Shown piece by piece: positions 7,988 to 16,579 of a stretch of 64,000 bases of DNA; within the stretch, counting starts at the first letter, position 1; the number at the start of each line of letters is the position of its first letter. A program made the translations under genes and the position numbers. Source of the stretch: an uncultured Eubacteriales bacterium (GTDB lineage: Bacteria; Bacillota; Clostridia; Oscillospirales; CAG-382); the NCBI GenBank assembly GCA_934502885.1, contig CAKSUT010000002.1:248001-312000 (forward strand), written 5' to 3'. The notes below the pieces were generated by a model. That model ran no database searches. It saw nothing but the letters and a program-made list of their open reading frames with translations, and was not told where the DNA came from.

Positions 7988-9973
7988 TCAATCCATAATA
8001 TGCGGAGCGGACGAACCGAGGTCTACCCCGCTGTCGCTTATCTGGTGTATCGTTATTTCGTCCTTTGAATTGAGCGTTTCAAGAGTGTCGCAGACGAGTA
8101 TGCTCTCGCTTATATACTTCGTATCGCACATCTCGCCATTGACAAAAATAACGGAACTGTACGTCGAATTGTCGCAATTCACTCTGAAGCGCGAACCATC
8201 GTAAACGGCGTCGGTTATCACGATGTCCTTCGTGCCGAGCTTTATATTTGCGGCAGGATAAACGCGGCTTCCGTTCTTTTCCACGCCCGACGAATAGTTT
8301 TCGCCGTAGAGAATATCGTACTGCAAGAGCTTGAGCGTCGAAGCGTAGTCCTTGAGTTCGTGCCTTGCCTGGTTGACTCTCGTTATAAGTCCGTCGTTTA
8401 TCGAAAGCGCACGAAGCACCTCGCTTCCTATCTGGTTGGATCTTATCTGAGTATTTGCGTTGCCGGTATCGAAATCAAAGTCGAAATTCGAGTAAACGAC
8501 GTACTCCGTCTGATAGGTGGTTATGTAGTCGAGGTTGTTGCTCTCGAGCTTGAGTGCCGGGAGGTGGTCGCCGTAAAACACAACGACTGTCTTCTCATCA
8601 AAGCTTTCGACCTTTGCAACAAGCTCTCCTATGAAATCGTCCATCTCACGGAGCTGATTCGCAAAATATCTCACGGAATACGCCTGTGCGCTTCCGTCGT
8701 CGTTTTTGAGAGTGAGCGGAAGGTCTAAGTTGTTCTTCTCATCGTAGGTCGGATATCCGCCGTGTCCCTGAACCGAGACGGCAAACACGAAGTCATGTCC
8801 CTCAGTGGACTCGAGCGCATCGAAGATATAGCGTGTAATTATGCTGTCGCGTTCCCAGCCGACGGGCGTGTAGGTCACTCCGGTCATGTACTCGGACGGT
8901 GTGAAAACGTCAAAGCCGAGGTTTGCGTACACCTTGTAGCGGTCGTAAAACGTTCCGGTGTGGTTGTGTATCGCAAACGACTTGTAGCCGTAATTTTTCA
9001 GAATATTCGGAAGCGACTCGCAGGTTTTCTCTTCAAGTACGGTATTGTACGGTATCTCTCCGCCCGAGAAGTTGCCGACACGCATTCCCGTAAGCACCTC
9101 AAACTCGGTGTTTGCCGTGCCGCCGCCGAAAACCGGGACGTCGAATTTTCCAGACGGATACTTCTTCTTAAGCTCCGTGAAATACGGAACGGGGTTCTCA
9201 ACCGCCTCGTAGTCCTTGTAATAGTTTATGTCGAAAAACGACTCGAGCTGAACGAAAACGATGTTGGGAAGGTCGTCCCCGGCGGTCTCGGAAACCTCCG
9301 GCAGATTCTCAATCACCCACTCGACGTTCTCCTTGTCGTAGTTTTTCGGCTTGTCTATGCCGTTTTTGAATATCGTGCTTGCAAAGCAGTACGCAAAGCC
9401 GTAATCGTCGTATGCATCGCTTATTATCGAAAAATCTATGTTCAGTATCCCCGACACTCTTCCGACAAGCGTGAAAAGTCCGAACGCAATAACAGTAACG
9501 CAAAGCCGTATTCCCGATGCCCGGTAGCTCGGCGTCTGTATCTTCGACTTTGCGAAGCTGTGGAGAATTGCGGCGACTATTCCCCAGATAGCTACGACCA
9601 TAGACACCATTTCAAAGCGTGAAAGGTAGCTGTCCATTATCTCGAGTGACGAAAAGAATATGCCGAAATCGGCCGCCGTAAGCGGAGACGGACGCATAGT
9701 GTGAAGTATCGAGCTTATTGTGACAAGCGTCAGCCACAGTGCGCAGATGAGGGTGAGCACCCCTCTTCGTCTCTTGAAAAACACCGCAGGGTACATCGTC
9801 AGGCAAACGAGAAGGCTGTTATATATAAACGGTACGAAACCCGTGAATGCATAGATAAGAAAAGCGACAAAGGAACGCCGTGCTATTGTCTCCAAAAGTG
9901 CGGTAAAAGCAACGGACACACCGAAAAATTTAAGCAGCGGTTTATAATCCACCGAACGCAGAAGCTTTATCAT
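7988..9973 (-). CDS. LtaS-type phosphoglycerol transferase (lipoteichoic acid synthase family)
   Basis: Members of this sulfatase-fold family transfer glycerol phosphate from phosphatidylglycerol to build lipoteichoic acid or decorate cell-surface glycans. The 661-residue protein has about five membrane segments in the first 175 residues, then an extracellular catalytic domain. Motifs matching the LtaS manganese site are visible: VQLESF (Glu near 244), GGGTANTEFE (probable catalytic Thr near 286), and FYGDHLPAL (Asp-His). The ATG at 9973 was chosen because GAGGAG lies 6 nt upstream; a GTG at 9976 is also in frame. The gene is monocistronic, between its own promoter and a terminator. The exact acceptor is unknown. 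Confidence 0.9.
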   Translation of the reverse strand: MIKLLRSVDYKPLLKFFGVSVAFTALLETIARRSFVAFLIYAFTGFVPFIYNSLLVCLTMYPAVFFKRRRGVLTLICALWLTLVTISSILHTMRPSPLTAADFGIFFSSLEIMDSYLSRFEMVSMVVAIWGIVAAILHSFAKSKIQTPSYRASGIRLCVTVIAFGLFTLVGRVSGILNIDFSIISDAYDDYGFAYCFASTIFKNGIDKPKNYDKENVEWVIENLPEVSETAGDDLPNIVFVQLESFFDINYYKDYEAVENPVPYFTELKKKYPSGKFDVPVFGGGTANTEFEVLTGMRVGNFSGGEIPYNTVLEEKTCESLPNILKNYGYKSFAIHNHTGTFYDRYKVYANLGFDVFTPSEYMTGVTYTPVGWERDSIITRYIFDALESTEGHDFVFAVSVQGHGGYPTYDEKNNLDLPLTLKNDDGSAQAYSVRYFANQLREMDDFIGELVAKVESFDEKTVVVFYGDHLPALKLESNNLDYITTYQTEYVVYSNFDFDFDTGNANTQIRSNQIGSEVLRALSINDGLITRVNQARHELKDYASTLKLLQYDILYGENYSSGVEKNGSRVYPAANIKLGTKDIVITDAVYDGSRFRVNCDNSTYSSVIFVNGEMCDTKYISESILVCDTLETLNSKDEITIHQISDSGVDLGSSAPHIMD

Positions 9974-10005
9974 CACGTTCTCCTCTCTTGCGATAATACC
10001 CCTAT

Positions 10006-10034
10006 ATTATACAACAGAAAAATCAAAATTTCAA
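10006..10034 (-). promoter_or_regulatory. Sigma-A promoter of the LtaS-type gene
   Basis: On the minus strand TTGAAA (10034-10029), a 17-bp spacer and TATAAT (10011-10006). Confidence 0.75.
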
Positions 10035-10162
10035 CCTTTTTTCGACTTTTTCGGCATTTTACCGCCTGAAAATTTGAAGAAAATGCCCCTCAAAATTACT
10101 CTTTAAGATAAATTTATGATTTCGTACATTTTTCCGCAACACTATTGCGCAAGGTTAAAAAG

Positions 10163-10174
10163 ATACATATGTTC
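10163..10174. promoter_or_regulatory. Possible degenerate LexA box upstream of recA
   Basis: ATACATATGTTC resembles the Gram-positive SOS box (GAAC, four bases, GTTC) with one perfect half and two mismatches in the other. It ends 22 bp upstream of the recA -35. Position and central ATAT fit, but the left half is poor. Confidence 0.35.
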
Positions 10175-10196
10175 TAAATAAATTCACAATATCTCA

Positions 10197-10225
10197 TTGC
10201 AAAGTACCAAGTTGTATGTTATGAT
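10197..10225 (+). promoter_or_regulatory. Sigma-A promoter of recA
   Basis: TTGCAA (10197-10202), a 17-bp spacer and TATGAT (10220-10225), about 50 bp upstream of the recA start codon. Confidence 0.7.
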
Positions 10226-10274
10226 AGAATAAAAAAGGCAATGATAAAATATAATACGTGAAAGGAAATCCAAC

Positions 10275-11378
10275 ATGGCAGAAAGAAAGAAAAGAACGGC
10301 GGACGCAGAGACCGAAGCAGGTAACGAAACCGCAAAGCAAAAAGCACTCAGCGCCGCAATAGATCAGATCACCAAGGACTACGGAAAAGGCGCAATAATG
10401 AAGCTTTCCGAGAACGTTGCGATGAATGTAAGCGCAATATCGACGGGTTCTCTTACTCTCGACCTCGCCCTCGGAATAGGCGGATTTCCGAGAGGAAGAA
10501 TAATAGAAATATACGGTCCGGAGTCCTCGGGCAAAACGACGGTCGCACTCCATGCGATAGCCGAAGCTCAGAAAGCCGGCGGAGATGCGGCATTTATAGA
10601 CGCCGAACACGCTCTCGACCCCGTTTACGCCAAGGCACTCGGCATTGACATTGAGAATCTTCTCGTATCACAGCCGGACTGCGGAGAGGACGCACTCGAA
10701 ATAACCGAGGCTCTCGTCCGTTCCGGCGCTATAGACATAGTCGTCGTTGACTCGGTTGCGGCTCTTGTTCCGAGAGCGGAGATTGACGGCGAAATGGGCG
10801 ACTCCCACGTGGGACTCCAGGCAAGACTCATGTCTCAGGCTCTCAGAAAGCTCTCCGGAGCTATAGCAAAATCGAACTGCTCGGTCATCTTCATAAACCA
10901 GCTCCGTCAGAAAGTGGGAGTCATGTACGGAAACCCCGAGACAACCCCCGGCGGTCTTGCACTCAAATACTATGCGTCGGTGAGAATCGACATACGCAGA
11001 AGCGAGCAGATAAAGGACGGAGCGGAAATTCTCGGAAACCACACACGCTGCAAGGTTGTAAAGAACAAGGTCGCATCTCCTTTCAGAACGGCTGAGTTCG
11101 ACATACTCTACGGTCACGGAATATCCAAGGAGAGCGAGCTTATCGAAATGGGCGTCGGTCTTGACATACTCCAGAAGAGCGGTTCGTGGTTCTCCTACAA
11201 CGACGTCCGTCTCTGCCAGGGCAAGGACAAGCTTCGTGAGATGCTCGTCGAAAACAAGGAGCTTGCCGCAGAGATAGAAAAGAAAATCCGTGACACCGTA
11301 TCTGCGGGAGCTGCGGTAAACGAAACCGAATCGGCATCCGACGGCGACGGCGAAATGACTGCGGAGGATTTTGAATAA
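10275..11378 (+). CDS. recA: Recombinase RecA
   Basis: RecA forms filaments on single-stranded DNA for homologous recombination and stimulates LexA self-cleavage. The protein has 367 residues. Walker A, GPESSGKT, is at about residues 81-88. The signature segments IDAEHALDP and VSQPDCGEDALEI follow, and the Walker B strand is in IDIVVVDSVAAL. Loop 2 is represented by INQLRQKVGVMYGNPETTPGG (in two parts), and the acidic C-terminus ends AEDFE. A GAAAGGAAA ribosome binding site precedes the ATG. The stop overlaps the recX start (TAATG), the common recA-recX coupling. Confidence 0.98.
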   Translation: MAERKKRTADAETEAGNETAKQKALSAAIDQITKDYGKGAIMKLSENVAMNVSAISTGSLTLDLALGIGGFPRGRIIEIYGPESSGKTTVALHAIAEAQKAGGDAAFIDAEHALDPVYAKALGIDIENLLVSQPDCGEDALEITEALVRSGAIDIVVVDSVAALVPRAEIDGEMGDSHVGLQARLMSQALRKLSGAIAKSNCSVIFINQLRQKVGVMYGNPETTPGGLALKYYASVRIDIRRSEQIKDGAEILGNHTRCKVVKNKVASPFRTAEFDILYGHGISKESELIEMGVGLDILQKSGSWFSYNDVRLCQGKDKLREMLVENKELAAEIEKKIRDTVSAGAAVNETESASDGDGEMTAEDFE

Positions 11379-12052
11379 TGCTCGGTGACGGCGGAATATG
11401 CGTGACGGTAACGTCAATGAAATGCTCCGACCGAGGCAACGAATACACGCTTTACACCTCGTTGGGCAAATTCAGAATATCCGCCGCCGATTACAAGAGT
11501 CTCGGCATTCCCAAAAGCGAGGACGGAGAAAGCGTGTTTCCGTGCGATATAACCGTTCCCGGCGAGGATTATCTTGCCTCTCTCGAAAACAAGCTCTGTG
11601 CGGTAAAGTACCTCGGGTATCTGCTTAACTTCGGCGACAAGAGCGAAAAAGTGCTTCTGTCAAAGCTCAAGGAAAAGGAATACGACGAAGAAACATCGCT
11701 TGCGGCGCTTGAGCTTATGAAAAAGTTCGGCATTGTCAACGAAGAAGCGACGTGCAAGAGAAAAGTCTCACGTTATGCGGCGGAGAAAATGTACGGTCCG
11801 AGGCGGATAAGGCAGGAGCTTATGACAAAGGGGTTTACGTCAAGTGCTGTGAATGAGGCTCTCGGAAACACTGAGGTCGATTTCGGCGAGACGCTTGATG
11901 CACTGTGTAAGAAGCTCGTCACGAAAACGAGAATAACAGACAGAAAAAAGCTCACCGACAGGCTCATAAGAAGCGGCTACAGCTACGGAGAGGTAAAGGA
12001 AGCGGTAAACAAATACCTCGAAGAAGCCGAAACCGACGAATACTGCGAATAG
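11378..12052 (+). CDS. recX: RecA regulatory protein RecX
   Basis: RecX binds RecA filaments and limits RecA activity. The protein has 224 residues with the three-helix repeat pattern: MKKFGIVNEEATCKRKV, YGPRRIRQELMTKGFT and LIRSGYSYGEVKEAV are typical RecX segments. An N-terminal extension of about 70 residues precedes the repeats, as is usual in Firmicutes. The start codon overlaps the recA stop by one base, which supports cotranslation and the identification. Confidence 0.9.
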   Translation: MLGDGGICVTVTSMKCSDRGNEYTLYTSLGKFRISAADYKSLGIPKSEDGESVFPCDITVPGEDYLASLENKLCAVKYLGYLLNFGDKSEKVLLSKLKEKEYDEETSLAALELMKKFGIVNEEATCKRKVSRYAAEKMYGPRRIRQELMTKGFTSSAVNEALGNTEVDFGETLDALCKKLVTKTRITDRKKLTDRLIRSGYSYGEVKEAVNKYLEEAETDEYCE

Positions 12053-12112
12053 CAAGGCGGCACTGTCACGGCAGTACGTCAATTATACGTTTATCAGTCA
12101 AGGAGGGATTGT

Positions 12113-12535
12113 ATGATCTACATATGGCTCGGAATCATGGTCTTTGCACTCTGCGTTGAGGCGGCGGGACCGGCACTTGTCAGCATTTGGTTTGCGGTCG
12201 GCGCTTTGGGCGCAATGATATGCGCAGTGCTGGGGATTTCCGTTGCGTTGCAGACGGCGGTGTTTTTCGTGCTTTCGGCGTCACTGCTCGCACTGTACAT
12301 CTTCAAGTTTAAGGGGAAATCCGAACCGAAGGCGGAGCGCACCAACATTGACGCACTCATCGGCACAACGTGCAAGGTCACCGAAACCGTACCCTCGGAC
12401 GGAATCGGCAGAGTAAATGCAGGCTCTGTAGGCTGGGCAGCGGTGAGTGTTGACGGAGAAGAGCTTCCGGTCGGCACGGCAGTCACGGTTGTCGGCATCG
12501 ACGGAGTCAAGCTCAGGTGCAGAAAGAACAGCTGA
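12113..12535 (+). CDS. NfeD family membrane protein
   Basis: A short NfeD protein of 140 residues: three membrane helices in about the first 65 residues, then a soluble OB-fold domain with the characteristic LIGTTCKVTETVP start and VGWAAVSVDGEELPVGTAVTVV in two adjoining strands. NfeD proteins partner with SPFH/stomatin-type proteins in membrane microdomains, and such a gene follows directly 49 bp downstream. An AAGGAGG ribosome binding site precedes the ATG. The long N-terminal serine-protease domain found in some family members is absent. Confidence 0.88.
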   Translation: MIYIWLGIMVFALCVEAAGPALVSIWFAVGALGAMICAVLGISVALQTAVFFVLSASLLALYIFKFKGKSEPKAERTNIDALIGTTCKVTETVPSDGIGRVNAGSVGWAAVSVDGEELPVGTAVTVVGIDGVKLRCRKNS

Positions 12536-12583
12536 ACACAAACATATACAAACACACACAAACACATTTAACGGAGGATCATC

Positions 12584-13495
12584 ATGGCATTACTCGTTAT
12601 TGCAGTCATTCTTTTTCTCATTATCATAAGCAACATCAAGGTTGTACCTCAGGCGAAGGTTTACGTTGTCGAGCGTCTCGGCGCTTATATGAGCACATGG
12701 CACACAGGCGTTCACCTCAAAGTGCCTTTTCTCGACAGAGTCGCAAAGACAATGTCCTTAAAGGAGCAGGTAGTTGACTTTCCTCCCCAGCCGGTTATCA
12801 CAAAGGATAACGTTCATATGCAGATAGACACCGTTATCTACTACCAGATAGCCGACCCCAAGCTCTACGCATACGGCGTTGAGAACCCCATGGTGGCTAT
12901 AGAAAACCTCACCGCAACGACACTGAGAAACATCATAGGCGACCTTGAACTCGACAGCACACTCACCTCCCGTGACATAATCAACACAAAGATGCGTGCA
13001 ATCCTCGACGAGGCAACCGACCCGTGGGGAATCAAGATAAACCGTGTCGAGCTTAAGAACATCATGCCGCCGAGAGACATTCAGGAGGCAATGGAAAAGC
13101 AGATGAGAGCAGAGCGTGAACGCCGCGAAAAGGTGCTTCAGGCAGAGGGTGAAAAGAAGTCTGCGGTGCTTATCGCAGAGGGTAAGAAGGAGTCTATGAT
13201 CCTCGAAGCCGAAGCCGAAAAGGAGGCTGCCATACTCAAGGCGGAGGCTATAAAGGAAGCGAAGATACGCGAGGCAGAGGGTGAAGCTCAGGCAATTCTC
13301 AGCGTGCAGAGAGCCGTCGCGGACGGTCTCAAGCTCATAAACGAAGCCGCTCCCTCCGACGCCGCCATAAAGCTCAAGAGCCTTGAGACAATGGAAAAGG
13401 TTGCCGACGGCAACGCAACAAAGCTCATAATCCCCTCCGAGCTTCAGGGACTTGCAGGTATGTGCGCAACCGCAAAGGAAGTAATCAAGGGCTAA
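12584..13495 (+). CDS. SPFH/Band 7 (stomatin-like, slipin/QmcA type) protein
   Basis: A 303-residue protein with one N-terminal membrane helix (residues 1-20), an SPFH domain (PQAKVYVVERLGAYMSTW and VHMQIDTVIYYQI) and a long coiled-coil region rich in Glu, Ala and Lys near 165-240. This is the stomatin/slipin/QmcA arrangement. These proteins oligomerise at the inner face of the membrane and organise membrane microdomains or associated proteases. The NfeD gene immediately upstream is the usual genetic partner. The gene ends 3 bp before the tcdA start. Confidence 0.9.
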   Translation: MALLVIAVILFLIIISNIKVVPQAKVYVVERLGAYMSTWHTGVHLKVPFLDRVAKTMSLKEQVVDFPPQPVITKDNVHMQIDTVIYYQIADPKLYAYGVENPMVAIENLTATTLRNIIGDLELDSTLTSRDIINTKMRAILDEATDPWGIKINRVELKNIMPPRDIQEAMEKQMRAERERREKVLQAEGEKKSAVLIAEGKKESMILEAEAEKEAAILKAEAIKEAKIREAEGEAQAILSVQRAVADGLKLINEAAPSDAAIKLKSLETMEKVADGNATKLIIPSELQGLAGMCATAKEVIKG

Positions 13496-13498
13496 AGC

Positions 13499-14191
13499 AT
13501 GGCAGGTTATTTTGACAGAGAAATACGTCTCATCGGCGAAGAAGCGTTTACAAAACTCGGTGCGGCAAAGGTGATGTTATGCGGTCTCGGCGGCGTCGGC
13601 GGAGGTGTTCTCGAGGCTCTCACGAGGGGCGGCATAGGACATCTTGTGCTTATCGATATGGACAAGGTTGACGTGACAAACATAAACCGTCAAATAGTTG
13701 CGGCGGCGGAGCTTATCGGTCACGACAAAACCGAAGCGGCGAAAAAGCGTGTGCTTGACATACGTCCCGACGCCGATGTGACGGTCGAGAACACTTTTAT
13801 CACCCCCGAGAATGTCCGTGAGCTTCTCGAGAAGCACCGTCCGGACTACATCATAGACGCCATAGACAACGTTTCCGCAAAGATTGCGCTTGCCGTACAC
13901 TGCGCCGAACTCGGAATACCGCTCATTGCGTCCATGGGTACGGGAAACAAGCTTGATCCGACACGGTTTCGTGTTTCGGACATATCGAAAACCTCTGTCT
14001 GCCCTCTTGCAAGAGTCATGCGGCACGAGCTCCGCAAGCGCGGTGTCGGAAAGCTCAAGGTTTTGTGGAGCGACGAAGCTCCGATAAAGCCTGCGGACGG
14101 CGAACGCACTCCGGCGTCAATATCGTTCGTGCCGCCTGTCGGAGGAATGATAATTGCCGGCGAGGTAATAAAGGACATAATCGGAAAATAA
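13499..14191 (+). CDS. tcdA: tRNA threonylcarbamoyladenosine dehydratase (TcdA/ThiF family)
   Basis: This E1-like enzyme uses ATP to cyclise t6A37 of ANN-decoding tRNAs to ct6A. The 230-residue protein has an N-terminal Rossmann motif, LCGLGGVGGGVLEAL (about residues 27-41), the ATP-site segment NINRQIVA near 61, DYIIDAIDNVSAK near 118, and the TcdA-typical segment KTSVCPLARVMRHELRKRG near 163-181. It begins 3 bp after the SPFH gene with a weak ribosome binding site (AAGGG), so it may be translationally coupled. A terminator follows. Confidence 0.88.
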   Translation: MAGYFDREIRLIGEEAFTKLGAAKVMLCGLGGVGGGVLEALTRGGIGHLVLIDMDKVDVTNINRQIVAAAELIGHDKTEAAKKRVLDIRPDADVTVENTFITPENVRELLEKHRPDYIIDAIDNVSAKIALAVHCAELGIPLIASMGTGNKLDPTRFRVSDISKTSVCPLARVMRHELRKRGVGKLKVLWSDEAPIKPADGERTPASISFVPPVGGMIIAGEVIKDIIGK

Positions 14192-14211
14192 TAGCATATT
14201 CGCAAGATACG

Positions 14212-14246
14212 AGCCGTTGTGCGGTAAAATGCACGGCGGCTTTTTT
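14212..14246 (+). terminator. Rho-independent terminator after tcdA
   Basis: AGCCGTTGTGC (14212-14222) pairs with GCACGGCGGCT (14231-14241), 11 bp with two G-U pairs, followed by a T run to 14246. Confidence 0.85.
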
Positions 14247-14348
14247 ACTTTGCCCTCTGCGGCGAATTAAACCTTTCAAACGGGAAATACTTTAATAAAC
14301 GGACAACGGTTTAATAAGGCAAAACCGTAAAATGAAAGGTGACGGCGC

Positions 14349-15122
14349 ATGAACAACGGCAAGGTGGAAATATGCGGAGTAAACACATCAAAACTGCGGG
14401 TGCTGACAGAGGAGGAGAAAACGGCACTGCTCAAAAGGATGCGTGAGGGCGACGCCTCGGCAAGAGACAAACTGATATCCGGAAATCTGAAACTTGTTTT
14501 GAGCGTGATAAAGCGGTTCTCGGGGCGCGGAGAGAACCCGGACGATCTGTTTCAGGTGGGATGCATAGGACTAATAAAGGCTATAGACAATTTCGACCTG
14601 ACTCTCGGACTGCGTTTTTCGACGTATGCCGTTCCGATGATAATAGGAGAGCTTCGCAGGTACTTCAGAGACAACAACGCCATTCGCGTCTCGCGCTCCG
14701 TGCGGGATCTCGCTTACAAGGCTTTGCAGGCAAAAGAGGAGCTTTCGGCGAGTCTCGGACGTGAGCCGAAGATAGAGGAAATCGCAAAGAAGCTCGACGT
14801 AAAGCGCGAAGAGGTTGTCAATGCGCTCGACGCCATAGTCGATCCGATATCGCTGTATGAGCCGGTATATTCCGAAAGCGGTGACTCAATCTACATCATG
14901 GATCAGATAAGCGACGACAAAAACACCGACGAATCGTGGCTTGAAAGCATCGCGATAAACGAAGCGATAGCGCGCCTCTCACCGAGGGAGCGCAAGATTA
15001 TTCTCATGCGCTTCTACGACGGAAAAACGCAGATGGAGGTTGCCAAAGAGATAAGCATAAGTCAGGCGCAGGTCTCGCGTCTCGAAAAGGGCGCACTTGA
15101 GCGGATAAGAAAAAATATGTAA
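14349..15122 (+). CDS. sigG: Forespore sigma factor SigG
   Basis: Sigma-G directs late forespore gene expression during sporulation. The 257-residue protein begins with the SigG hallmark KVEICGVNTSKL, followed by sigma region 2 (GNLKLVLSVIKRFSGRGENP and DDLFQVGCIGLIKAIDNFD), region 3 and region 4 (LSPRERKIILMRFYDGKTQ with helix-turn-helix ISQAQVSRLEKGAL). SigF lacks the N-terminal hallmark, which decides between the two. The ATG follows GAAAGGTG. No spoIIGA or sigE lies next to it. No clear sigma-A promoter is visible upstream, as expected for a forespore gene. Its presence shows that the organism comes from a spore-forming lineage. Confidence 0.93.
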   Translation: MNNGKVEICGVNTSKLRVLTEEEKTALLKRMREGDASARDKLISGNLKLVLSVIKRFSGRGENPDDLFQVGCIGLIKAIDNFDLTLGLRFSTYAVPMIIGELRRYFRDNNAIRVSRSVRDLAYKALQAKEELSASLGREPKIEEIAKKLDVKREEVVNALDAIVDPISLYEPVYSESGDSIYIMDQISDDKNTDESWLESIAINEAIARLSPRERKIILMRFYDGKTQMEVAKEISISQAQVSRLEKGALERIRKNM

Positions 15123-15129
15123 TCAAAGC

Positions 15130-15201
15130 GGGAGAACAGCCGGGTTCGGCGTGAAAAGCACAACTTTCACCCGAGAAAAAGCACTGTTCTCCCCCTCTTT
15201 T
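15130..15201 (+). terminator. Long two-part hairpin after sigG
   Basis: GGGAGAACAG (15130-15139) pairs with CTGTTCTCCC (15184-15193). An inner stem pairs GTGAAA with TTTCAC, and CGGGT with ACCCG. A CTCTTTTTAT tract follows. It can act as a terminator, though its length is unusual. Confidence 0.7.
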
Positions 15202-15273
15202 TATGCCCGTTTCACATTCCCCGTCAGCTGTGTGGTTTTTATGTTAACATAAGCTGAACTTTATCTCAAACAC

Positions 15274-15302
15274 TTGACAAGAGGGGGAAAAAGTTGTATA
15301 AT
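15274..15302 (+). promoter_or_regulatory. Consensus sigma-A promoter of the yicC-thiN cluster
   Basis: TTGACA (15274-15279), 17-bp spacer, TATAAT (15297-15302): a perfect match to the sigma-A consensus, about 60 bp upstream of yicC. Confidence 0.9.
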
Positions 15303-15365
15303 ATTATAATATCATGATGGATTTAACATCGGATAGTTGTATCCGTATCGAAAGGAACGGCGGTT

Positions 15366-16268
15366 ATGATACTGAGCATGACGGGTTTCGGCAGAGCAAA
15401 AACGCAAAGCGGAGGCTATGAGTTCACGGTCGAGATAAAGTCGGTAAACTCACGCTTTACGGACATCACCTGCAAGATGCCGAAGATTTACAACAGGCTT
15501 GAAGAAAAGATCAAAGCCCTTGTGTCGGAGTACACGACAAGGGGAAAAATCGAGATATACATTTCTGCGGAAAAGTGTTCGGACACCGACGAGGATCTTG
15601 TGGTTCTCAACGAGGTTTACCTCAAAAGCTATCTCAAGTGTCTTTACTCGCTCCGCGACGACTACGGTCTTACCGACGACATAAGCGTTATGACGGTTGC
15701 GCGTCAGCTGGATGTTTTCGAGGCGGCAACGCCCAAGGAGGAGACAGCCGACGAGCTTTGGGAAAGGCTTCGCCCGGCTCTTATACCGGCGTTTGAAGAG
15801 TTTTTCGGCATGAAAAAGACGGAGGGTGAACGTCTTACAGCGGACATTCTCGGGAAGCTTCCCTTCTTCGACGAATACATAAAGAACGTAAGCGAAAGAG
15901 TTCCCGTGATTGTTGAAAACTACCGCGAGAGGCTCATACAGCGTATTGCCGAAATAACCGACGGCGGCGCTCTCGATGAGTCAAGGCTCGTTGCGGAGGT
16001 AGCACTCTTTGCCGACAAGGCGGCGGTTGACGAGGAAATCGTGCGGCTCACAAGCCACATCAAGAGCCTTCGCGATATGCTCGGCGAAGCGCTCTCATCG
16101 GACAAAATAACACCCGTCGGCAGAAAGATAGATTTTCTTCTCCAGGAGATAAACCGTGAGATAAACACCACAGGTTCAAAGGCGAACGACGCCGAGCTTG
16201 CGAAGATGGTGGTTGACGCCAAGAGTGAAGCGGAGAAAATCAGAGAGCAGATTCAGAACCTCGAGTAA
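15366..16268 (+). CDS. yicC: YicC/YloC family endoribonuclease
   Basis: YicC proteins are endoribonucleases involved in RNA turnover. The 300-residue protein starts with the family hallmark MILSMTGFGRAKT and ends with the conserved DUF1732 region (GRKIDFLLQEINREINTTGS) near residues 255-274. The gene directly follows a consensus promoter and opens the cluster with remA, gmk and rpoZ, the standard Firmicutes order (yloC-remA-gmk-rpoZ). GAAAGGAA precedes the ATG. Confidence 0.95.
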   Translation: MILSMTGFGRAKTQSGGYEFTVEIKSVNSRFTDITCKMPKIYNRLEEKIKALVSEYTTRGKIEIYISAEKCSDTDEDLVVLNEVYLKSYLKCLYSLRDDYGLTDDISVMTVARQLDVFEAATPKEETADELWERLRPALIPAFEEFFGMKKTEGERLTADILGKLPFFDEYIKNVSERVPVIVENYRERLIQRIAEITDGGALDESRLVAEVALFADKAAVDEEIVRLTSHIKSLRDMLGEALSSDKITPVGRKIDFLLQEINREINTTGSKANDAELAKMVVDAKSEAEKIREQIQNLE

Positions 16269-16303
16269 TCGGCACACAGGCGTACATGAAAGGACAGATT
16301 GCA

Positions 16304-16579
16304 ATGAAGCTTATTAACATCGGATTCGGCAACATGGTTTCGGCAAACCGTGTGATTGCGCTTGCAAGCCCCGATTCCGCACCGGTAAAGAGATACATTT
16401 CCGACGCGCGCGACGCCGGACGTCTTATCGACGTAACGAGCGGCAGACGCACGAGAGCCGTTATCATAACCGACAGCGACCACATCATTCTCTCGGCAAT
16501 TCAGCCGGAGACAATATCCAACAGAATAAGCGGAGACGACTCCGTCGACAGTGAAAGCGAGGGTGATGAGGATGAATAA
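16304..16579 (+). CDS. remA: RemA-like extracellular matrix regulator (DUF370)
   Basis: RemA is a small DNA-binding protein that activates matrix and osmoprotection genes in Bacillus. The start was set at ATG 16304 (AAAGGA at the right distance), giving MKLINIGFGNMVSANRV, the exact start expected of the family; an upstream ATG at 16286 would add six atypical residues. The 91-residue protein contains the conserved RRTRAVIITDSDHIILSA region. An acidic tail, ending ESEGDEDE, overlaps the start of gmk. Position between yicC and gmk is conserved. Confidence 0.93.
   Translation: MKLINIGFGNMVSANRVIALASPDSAPVKRYISDARDAGRLIDVTSGRRTRAVIITDSDHIILSAIQPETISNRISGDDSVDSESEGDEDE

Noticed and set aside
8762..9622. 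A 286-codon frame antisense to the LtaS-type gene.
   Set aside because: No start signals; the opposite strand has all catalytic motifs.
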